From positions 3,182,501-3,246,500 of the forward strand of contig JAMJFZ010001133.1 of assembly GCA_026225945.1 (NCBI GenBank): a stretch of 64,000 nt of DNA, given 5' to 3'. Source of the stretch: Cricetomys ansorgei (lineage: Eukaryota; Chordata; Mammalia; Rodentia; Nesomyidae). Position numbers and translations under genes: made by a program. Positions 56,292 to 64,000 of this stretch are shown piece by piece (the first letter of the stretch is position 1; each line of letters opens with the position of its first letter). The notes under the pieces were generated by a model. It ran no database searches, was not told the origin of the DNA, and saw only the letters and a list, made by a program, of their open reading frames with translations.

Positions 56292-56487
56292 TCTTTTTAT
56301 ATTTATTTATTTGCATGTGTGTGTGTGTTCGCGCGTGCGTGCGTGTGTGTTTTGGGAAATGGAGCTCATGCCATGGTGTGTGTGTGGAAATCAGAGGACA
56401 ACTTGAGGATGTTAGTTCTGTCTATCCTGTAGGCCCCAGATGATATTGAGCACAGGTTATCAGGCTTAGCAGCAATCTTGCTGGCCC
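56292..56487 (-). mobile_element. B2/B3-type SINE
   Basis: Antisense: TTTATATTTATTTATTTGCA tail, a TG/CG tract at 56314-56350, GTGGAAATCAGAGGACAACT, GATATTGAGCACAGGTTATC and CAGCAATCTTGCTGGCCCA head. Confidence 0.87.
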
Positions 56488-58639
56488 AGCAAGCACTGCT
56501 GATTTCATCCAAATCAGTAAATTTGCCAGAAATAGAAAACACTTGCCATGCTCTTCACACTCATTTACTCTAACCTTCCCCTCACTGTTCTCAGGACATC
56601 AATCAACAAGGGGCCAAAGGAACTCTTCCCAGCAGCTCAGAGATGCTCTAGTGTGGACCCAGCTCCAAGGAACTTTTTTTATTTTTGTGACATTGTATTT
56701 TAGTGTAACATGGAGTTAAACCAGGGAAAGCAGTTTACCATAGTAATAAGTCATCTACCTTGAATATCAACCACCATTTCTCTCTTAAAACAAACACCTT
56801 AGTTCTGAAGAGATAAATTGTACAATGACAGGATGGCTTCTTGACTCATTTGAAGGATTTGTGGAAATCACCATCTCTGTATGTCACTGACTCATGGAGG
56901 TTACATATCAAAACAGATAGAGAAGAGAATGAAATAGAGAAAAATAAAAAAGAAGTGAAGGAAGGAGGGAGTTAATAATGGAGAACGGGAGGGAGAGAGA
57001 ATAGAATTTAATAAGCTGATTTTATATAACATTGGCCACCAGAAACACAATCTTCAATATATGGAAATTGGCCAGGGCACCAAACCTAACTATAATTTAT
57101 CATACAACAAGAAAGCAGAACAGGAGAGAATAGTAATTTTCATTCTAATGCTTCTGTGACTCCAAAGCCATTTTTCATTAAGAAACGTTTTTAGTTATTC
57201 ACAATATTCATTCTCCCTGAAATTAACAAACCCTTTAATCCTCAAACTTTAAATTTTTCTCTGTTCTAGGTGATTACTTTGTAGTTCTGTTCTAGAAAGG
57301 CCCAGAGTAAATATTCCTTCTCTATGGAGATACTCTATGGAGATATGCTATGGAAAGCAGAGACAGCTGATGAACCAAGCAGACCCGAAGGAGCCAGAAG
57401 CCTTCCTGGGGTTCGGGAGCAAGCCTGGGAGTGTTTTGCAGTCCTAAATTGCTAGCTCTCACACAGAGCACATTTGAAGTGACTCCTTCATGTACACTGA
57501 ACCTTCTACAGTCTAACCACGAGAGTAAGTCACATCACACAAACCTGTTTTCACAATGATTACGGCAGACTGACATTCACAGGGCCCCTAACTTAGGCTT
57601 AGAAACAGACAGTCCTGTAAAGGAACTGTGAATTCTCAAGGCCAGTAATGAAGACAAATACTCCTCCCTCCTCTCCTTCAAATCCATGGCCTCTTTCTTT
57701 TTTTTTTAATTGCTATTTCATGCATCTATATATTTGTATAAACATATATATTCCTAAATATAATCAGCTAAGTCCTTATAATGTTTGTATATGTGTTTTC
57801 ACTGATGACCACCCAAATGTGTGCTGAACAAGGATGACACCAATGAACAGGCCAAACTGGATGGAGAAAAAGCCCATGAGGGCTCAAGTCCACACAGAAA
57901 ATATGGTCAACCGAGGAAAGATGGGAGCAGGAGAAGTGGTTCTCCCCAGGGAAGAACACGCCAACTGATTTTCCAGTAGTGAACTTTTTATAGAAGATAA
58001 GAATGAATGTGAAATCATGGATTTTGGCTAAGCATTAATTACTGGATCACAAAAATAATATGTATAAGACAGAAATTTCTCCAAATCCAGTAAAATGCAT
58101 CATTGACTTAATTTTAGTGGCAACTCAGGTTATTCTCATGGAGAAGAGCTGCAGTTTTCTCTTAGATTTCTTGTTTACTTTTCGACCTCTGCTATATTCC
58201 TGCCCTCCGCCCCGGGTTTTAATAGAAAAGAAAAAAAAAAAAAACCTTAACATATCTTCAAAGAAAAAAGAAGGAACTGTTTGTACCCCAGCAAGAGTTT
58301 CTATCTCTCATCCAAGGGCAGTCTCACTCAACTCCAGAGTCCTGACTTGACCTGACTTTTCAGAACATTGTATTAGAAAAAGAATTTCTAAAAGGCACAG
58401 CACTCTTTATACCAGTTTCTTTATGATAAGTAAGACAGGTACCAGAAGGTTAGACTATCGCTGTCCTGTCTGCTGTGCTGAGGTCCCCAGCCTCTGCCAC
58501 ATCATCCCGGAGACAGGAAGAGAGATCTTGGCTGGGGTTAGAAAGCTGTCCTACAGGTTAGTTATCTGGGTGGAAATAAATCTGCCAGACTTTATGGCTG
58601 ATCTATATCTAGCAGACATATCTACTACATAAATAGTAA
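56488..58639. other. Long unassigned stretch
   Basis: About 2.1 kb without a recognised repeat. An exon-like interval at 57270-57524 has acceptor and donor matches but no open frame. An A-run lies at 58232-58245. Confidence 0.4.
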
Positions 58640-58870
58640 CCTCCTGTTTCTTTCCCCAGCCTGGTGCCTGCTACTCTTTATTCTCTTGTTTCTTTACTGC
58701 CCTGGTCTCTGTGGAGTGTCTTTCATACTCGCTTATTTGTTTACTGGCTTTTTCTGCACTCTAGCTTATAAGTTCAACAAGGACAAGGCTTTGTTTTATC
58801 GGCATCTCCTGCACATGGTAGGTAAATGTTTGCTGAATAAACGAATTGATTATGTTTGCCTTGGTGAGAG
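58640..58870 (+). mobile_element. L2 3'-end relic
   Basis: GTTTCTTTACTGCCCTGGTC, ACTCTAGCTTATAAGTTCAA, CAAGGACAAGGCTTTGTTTT, CTGCACATGGTAGGTAAATG and TTTGCTGAATAAACGAATTG follow L2 3' end order. Confidence 0.7.
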
Positions 58871-59639
58871 GGTTTAGAGTATGGCTTAAATGTATATTTT
58901 GAATAAACAAATAGGATTATCTTAATAGTTGTTCTGTGTAAACGCCTGTAAGAATACATAACTGGAGGCAAGTGATGCATGAAGATGAAATTCAAGTATG
59001 AAATTTTAATGTTACTTTAGCATAGAATATAAAAATGAAATTAAAACAATAGAGATATGGGCTGCCTTGGAGCTTTAAGCCATTTTAGGCACAGAAAACA
59101 ACAAATAGTATTTCTAAATAAACAGCTCCAGTTATAAATTATCTTGCTTTGAAGACAGAGCCCATGGATTATAGAGATTAAGGACATACATCCAACAAAA
59201 GAAGTTAATATGCCTGTTTTTTTTTTTTAAACTCTATTATTAGCAAAAGGAATCAAAGTGGTTTGTTACCTTGTTCAGGCTACTTTGCGTTTCTGAAATA
59301 AATGTTTAAGAAATTAGTTAGAAAAAAATACAGCTATTTTGTGTTTTCTTTATTGTAATGAATCAGTGCCTAGATTATAATAAGAATGCAAAATGGAATT
59401 ATGAATATTTTTTATCAGAAGTCATTCTCTGGGAAACAAAATTGAGTTTTGTCAAATTCAATAAAATATTTCTTTTTGATCAAACCATTTGTGATATAAT
59501 TCAAAGGATATTTATATTGTATAATTAAACTTGGCAATAAAGTGTATGATGACTATAAGGTAGCTTAGTTTTTCCATGGGATAAAATAGTAAAATATAAA
59601 GCACTCTCTTTGGAAACCTCTCAGTAACACATTGCAAAC
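58871..59639. other. Unassigned AT-rich DNA
   Basis: No recognised feature. Confidence 0.4.
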
Positions 59640-59702
59640 AGGTGGGAAGCAAGCTGTAGCCTTGAGCAAGTTACTTATTTTATAGGTAGGTAAAATACTA
59701 AA
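59640..59702 (+). mobile_element. MIR core fragment
   Basis: GTAGCCTTGAGCAAGTTACT resembles the MIR core 'gtgaccttgggcaagttactt'. Only about 60 bp. Confidence 0.5.
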
Positions 59703-60173
59703 GTGTTAAACTGTAAATCATTGTTGAAGTCATAAATACAATTCTACTATTTTGATTTTCGAAGCAACTTTGTAAATACTACAGATTACTTCAGCCTCCA
59801 CATTCACTCTGACACACCTTGCCAGAATATGAGGGTTGGCCTAAGGTTACGTTAGACAAATTATGTCAGCAGAAAAGAGGGGCAAATGTAGGGGACAAAT
59901 GAGCAAGTAAAGCAAGAAGCCAGGCGTGGGGCAATTCCGTGTTAATGTCAGGAGGAATGAGGGGATAGAGTCTTAGAGGTTGTAATGAAAAGGGCTAGAG
60001 CTGTTAGAGCTTGCTCATGTCGGATGCTGACTGACCTCATTGCGCATGGAAGGAGTGGATTAAATGTGCCTGAAAATTCTAGACAGTGGAATTCCAAGAA
60101 GTTTCACAAATATTAGTAATTGTAATATTAGTTTTTATATTAGGTTAAAGCTCTGTTTTAGCACTTTTTTAGT
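59703..60173. other. Unassigned DNA
   Basis: No recognised feature. Confidence 0.4.
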
Positions 60174-60262
60174 ATAATAAAATATTGAAACAAATAAAAT
60201 ATATTGAAAAGATAAAATATATTGAAAAAAATAAAATATTGAAATAAATATTGAAATATTTA
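60174..60262. repeat. AT-rich tandem repeat, period 16-19
   Basis: About five copies of ATAAAATATATTGAAAA with length variation. Confidence 0.88.
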
Positions 60263-60387
60263 TAAAGAATAAATTCATTTTGATAGCTTTAGAGGCTAGG
60301 AAATGTGAAATGAAGGGCCAGAAGCTGCCATGGGGTGCCATGTAGTGTCCCATGCCATGGTAGAAGGCAAAAGTTTAAGAGATAAAG

Positions 60388-60388
<1 letters not shown>

Positions 60389-60424
<36 letters not shown>
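60389..60424. repeat. (TG)n microsatellite
   Basis: About 18 TG units. Confidence 0.96.
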
Positions 60425-60428
<4 letters not shown>

Positions 60429-60749
60429 TGTATGTGCAGAATCCCTTTTTTGTACCGAACCATGCTCATGATAATGAACCCATTTAACCACAGTGGTATT
60501 AATCCATCATTCTTTCCTCATTGACCAATTAGCTTGTAGGCCAGCCCTACCAGCCCTATTGCACTGAAGATTTGGTTTTCAAAGCACACTTTTATGAGGA
60601 GGCCTTTGGATCATAGCATGTCCTTACAAAATTTTCTGATTCTGATTCAGAGTCTTTAAAATCTTAAGTAGTAGAGTTTTATGTTTACATTGAAAATAAA
60701 CCCCACAATCAGAATTCAGTTCCAGGAGTTCCAGAATAGAACCAGTCTT
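60425..60749. other. Unassigned DNA
   Basis: Nothing recognised. Confidence 0.4.
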
Positions 60750-60977
60750 TGGGTTAGAAAGAAGGCTCAGTGCTTAAGAATCCTTGCTGCTCTGGCAGAT
60801 ATTCTAGGTTTGGTTCTCAGTACCCACATGGTGACTCATAGCTGCCTGTATCTCCAGTTTCATGGAGTTCATGGCCTTTTCTGGCCTCCAGGGGTGTATG
60901 TACAGCATACACATGCTGCATACTCGTGCAGATATACACACATACACACATAAAAATAAATAAGTCTTTAAAAAAAT
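60750..60977 (+). mobile_element. B2 SINE
   Basis: TTAGAAAGAAGGCTCAGTGC and CTTGCTGCTCTGGCAGATAT form the head. CCACATGGTGACTCATAGCT and TCTGGCCTCCAGGGGTGTAT form the middle. ATAAATAAGTCTTTAAAAAA is the tail. Confidence 0.93.
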
Positions 60978-61404
60978 CTGTCAGGAACCTAGGATAAGTT
61001 AAGTTCAGTTATTGGGTATTATATTAGGCTTTGAGGTTCTCTATAACTAAAAATGGACAAGGAATAGAAGAATTAATTCAAACATAAAAAGTAGCTTCCA
61101 CAGTTAACTTAATGGCTAGATAAAACATCCTTAGAAAGCCTCTTGTACATATTGAGTCTCTCAAGGCAACTGACAGTGATTACTTGATCTTCAACTTCTT
61201 TGTAATGTCTCTTATGAAAATTAGAAGAAAACTCAAAGAGTCGAATTTCAGAGCTTCTAATTAATGCACACTTCACAAAATATAGGGACCAAATTCCTAA
61301 CCTAATATAAGAACTTAACTTTACATTTTTCTCTGGGATACATCTTCCCATTCATTAAAAATTAAAATATATTTAAAAGTTAAGAGTCAATGGCAGGACT
61401 GTTT
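60978..61404. other. Unassigned DNA
   Basis: No recognised feature. Confidence 0.4.
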
Positions 61405-62570
61405 TTATAAAATTAATATTTTTATTTATTTTTGAAAGTTTTATATATTTATACAGTATAACTTGACCATGTCCATCCACCACTTCTTCCTTCCTTCCCT
61501 CTAGGTGCTCACTGACTGTCTTTCTCCCAACTTCAGGTCTTCTTTCCTTTTAGTATTAATAATCCCCCTGAGTCCAATTAATTCTGCCCTTATGCACATG
61601 GATCCAAGTGGAGCCTCTCACTGGCAAAACAACATGTGGCCATGTCCCCAAAGAAGACTGACTCTCCCTTCCTCTCTTAGAAACTATCAAGGGCTAATAG
61701 CTCCTTCACCAGTCTTGGGGCTGGGATTTTGACTTTATCTTGTACAGGTAACCACAGCTGCCATGAACTGATGTGTACAATAACCATGGCATGTTAAGAA
61801 GTCAGTGTGTCACAGCCCTCTTCCCCATCTGATAGTTCATATGTTCTTTCTGCTTCCTCTTCTACAATGGCCCCTAAGCTGTGCATGACGAGAGGTTAAC
61901 ATAGATGATCCATCCAGAGCTGAACACTCTTAATTACTTAACTTTGGCCACTTATGAGTCTCTGAATTAACTAGTACACATTGCAAAAAGAAGCTTCTCA
62001 AACCAATTTGAAAGCAATATAAATCTACAGGTATACACATAAATATTCGGCAAACAGTTTGGCAGCAAGACCATTTAGTATAACAACGAGTGTAGGTTCT
62101 TCCAGTATGGCTCTATGATCACCCTAGTCATAGACTTTGACCTGGTTTACAGTACCAGACCTGAAACCCCTCCTGTGGAGGAGGCCTCCTACTCGATTAG
62201 AAAGCAGTAGGTTTACTCCTAACTCTCATGCTACTATTATACCAGTGATCCATCTTGCCAGGCAGGTCAGTATTGTAGCACACAGGGTCCAGCACTAGGT
62301 GATACCACTAATGTCTTTTCTCCATGAGCAGCCTTCATAGTACCTTCTGGCAGAATATAAACTGGCCATCAGGATCCTGGTCAGTTGAAGTTGAGTTTTC
62401 TATGTCCGGAACCCCAAATGAGTGGTGTCTCATTTGGTAAGGTAAGCAAGACTTACCTTCTAGTTTTAGTGGGCAGTTGAAAGAGCAGTAGCAACAGCCT
62501 GTGCAGTTTTGGGTCTCTTTGCCCCCCCTCCATCAGCAATTCATAGGATAGAATACCTTACTTGGCACTG
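61405..62570 (-). mobile_element. LINE-1 (Lx-type) 3' UTR
   Basis: Antisense: TTTATTTATTTTTGAAAGTT start, TGAGTCCAATTAATTCTGCC, AGAAGACTGACTCTCCCTTC, AGGGCTAATAGCTCCTTCAC, CACACAGGGTCCAGCACTAG and AGTACCTTCTGGCAGAATAT, in Lx 3' UTR order. Confidence 0.85.
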
Positions 62571-62619
62571 AGGCTTTCATTTGATAACCCATGCCATTAA
62601 AAATAAAAATGTACTATTG

Positions 62620-63330
62620 TCAAAATACAGGACTACTTATTTTTTTATGCCTTCAAGTTCTAAAAATATTTTACCCTAAGTATTTAAAATATGTAGAAAT
62701 ATTTAAACAGTACTATTTTTCCTTTCTATTTTTATCTCCTTAAGATAATAAAAATTAATAGTTTGGTAGTATTCTCTACTTTTCTAACATGTGTTTGAAT
62801 ATACACATCTATGTATGATTACATATTTTTCTTTTTATATTATAATATTTTCAGTTCCATATAGAAACTGTAATTCTTCCTTAATAACTACTCAGTTGTT
62901 TGTCTGGGAATGTGCTATAATCTATTTAACTCTTCCTACACTGACAGCTGTTCAAGTGGCTTCCAGTTGCTTTGTTATTACAAACAAGGCTTCTATGTGC
63001 ATTCTTTCAAATGTACCATTTCATTTTAGGTTTGTGGTTTTGTTTCCTTAGGAAACACATTTTAAAACATAGAATGACTGAAGGATAGTCCATTTGAAGT
63101 TTTAATAGAAATGGCCAGATGCTTTCTACAGCAAAGTGTTCAAGCTCCGATCACAAGGGCATGAATCTGCCCTGACCTCCAAGTCCTTGTTAGTGTTTGG
63201 TGGTGCAGACCCTTTCCACTTAAAGAGAGGAAGGACTTTATTTTTGTTTACTTGTCTTAGGTATTTGCAAACTATGACCAATAATTTGATATTGACCACA
63301 TACTGGGTCTTCCACATGAACTTCACAGTA
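62620..63330 (-). mobile_element. LINE-1 (L1M-type) ORF2 end relic
   Basis: Antisense: ATCTATGTATGATTACATAT, GTTCCATATAGAAACTGTAA, CACTGACAGCTGTTCAAGTG, GGCTTCCAGTTGCTTTGTTA and AAGGCTTCTATGTGCATTCT, the L1 series around 'gcttccagtttttgctattataaataaagctgctatgaacattc'. Confidence 0.75.
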
Positions 63331-64000
63331 TTCCCTGTTTCTTAGAAAAATTCGTCAATAATTGCGTTAAATGTGAGTTCTTACTGGGGATAATTTCCAT
63401 TTTGCTATAGCTTTTCCCCTCCTTTTCCTCCATCTTTAGTGTACATTTTGTTCTAAAATTCCCTAAGGTCTGAGAGGTTCTCTTAAATGTAATAGCTGTT
63501 GAGTTCTTGGTTCTTCAACACTGAACGGGAAAAATATGCTTGCTGGTTTTTATGTAACTGAACTGTTATGTTAAACAGGGAAAACATCAATGAAGACAAG
63601 GAGTGAAACGATGGAGAAGGTACACATGATCACCACTGCTGTCAAACTAGCAAACTGAGCATACAAAAGCAGGTTGGAAGAGCATAGCCCCATTGGTTCA
63701 CTGTGAAGGTATCAGCTCATCTCTAGGAACTTGGATGCTATTGAACTTAGAGTTCAAGAGCCTGAATCATTTCAAAGAGATGCAGGCTCAGCTGCAATAG
63801 GTTGTCAGGGGGAAAGAATGCATCAAGTCACAGCTTTGTCCTTATGTAGACTGTCCAAGAGCATCACAGACCTCTGGAATCCTTTGTAGTATTTACCTCA
63901 TCTCCCTGATCAGCAAGAGAACACTGTTTCTATACCATAGCTTGACACTTACGTCTTCACTAACGTTATACATCCAGTATCATGAGAACAAGGTAAATGA
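63331..64000. other. Unassigned DNA to window end
   Basis: No recognised repeat or gene. Confidence 0.4.

Noticed and set aside
57270..57524. 255-bp interval bounded by TTCTCTGTTCTAG and GTAAGT, looking like an internal exon
   Set aside because: All three frames contain early stops, so it is not coding. A non-coding exon cannot be judged from sequence alone.
60750..60830. tRNA-like A/B box sequence
   Set aside because: This is the tRNA-derived head of a B2 SINE, as are similar signals at the other B2, B3 and ID copies.

Overview
This window is AT-rich mammalian nuclear DNA from a rodent. The diagnostic evidence is the repeat content: B1, B2-type, B3 and ID SINEs, a URR1-type hAT transposon, Lx-type LINE-1 tails and ORR1/MT-type MaLR LTRs. 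All of these are rodent-specific or rodent-expanded, and they sit on older mammalian MIR, L2, L1M and MLT1 relics. Several B1 copies share the variant TCTCTGTTGTAACTCTGG, which differs from the common Mus form, so a muroid other than Mus is plausible. The species cannot be fixed by eye. All repeat family names here are assigned from memory of consensus sequences, and element edges are approximate unless a target-site duplication is cited.

The window is gene-poor. The only sequence that reads like a cellular protein-coding exon is a 113-bp candidate terminal exon at 15655-15767 on the plus strand. It has a splice acceptor, 36 full codons and a stop, and the protein is not recognised. If real, the window is the last intron, last exon and downstream flank of a plus-strand gene whose other exons lie upstream. 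Every other long open frame falls in a LINE-1 relic, an LTR, a CA/TG tract, a polypyrimidine tract or a minisatellite.

Layout: 0-4 kb has an L2 relic, three B3 SINEs in tandem and CA repeats. 4.1-7.5 kb is a mosaic LINE-1 with B1 and B2 insertions. 7.5-15 kb has MIRs, LTR relics and AT-rich spacers. 15.65 kb is the candidate exon. 16.4-19.5 kb has an LTR, SINEs, an L1 tail and a URR1 with a nearly intact 8-bp target duplication. 19.7-23.5 kb is an internally deleted minus-strand LINE-1. 25-30.6 kb is a cluster of LTRs and LINE-1s, including a solo LTR inside a LINE-1 flanked by a perfect 5-bp duplication. 30.6-44.3 kb is mostly unassigned DNA with scattered SINEs and two possible conserved non-coding blocks. 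44.3-47.5 kb is the most unusual segment: a degenerate 20-bp minisatellite in two blocks flanking a TA microsatellite and a large inverted repeat whose inner 90-bp arms are about 93% identical. 48.2-52.9 kb is layered old L1M, MLT1, MaLR and younger L1 3' UTR. 53-61 kb is sparse, with L2, MIR and SINE relics. 61.4-63.3 kb holds two minus-strand LINE-1 tails.

I see no CRISPR array, operon, rRNA, functional tRNA or intact transposase or reverse transcriptase gene. The inverted-repeat/minisatellite complex and the candidate exon are the two things most worth checking.
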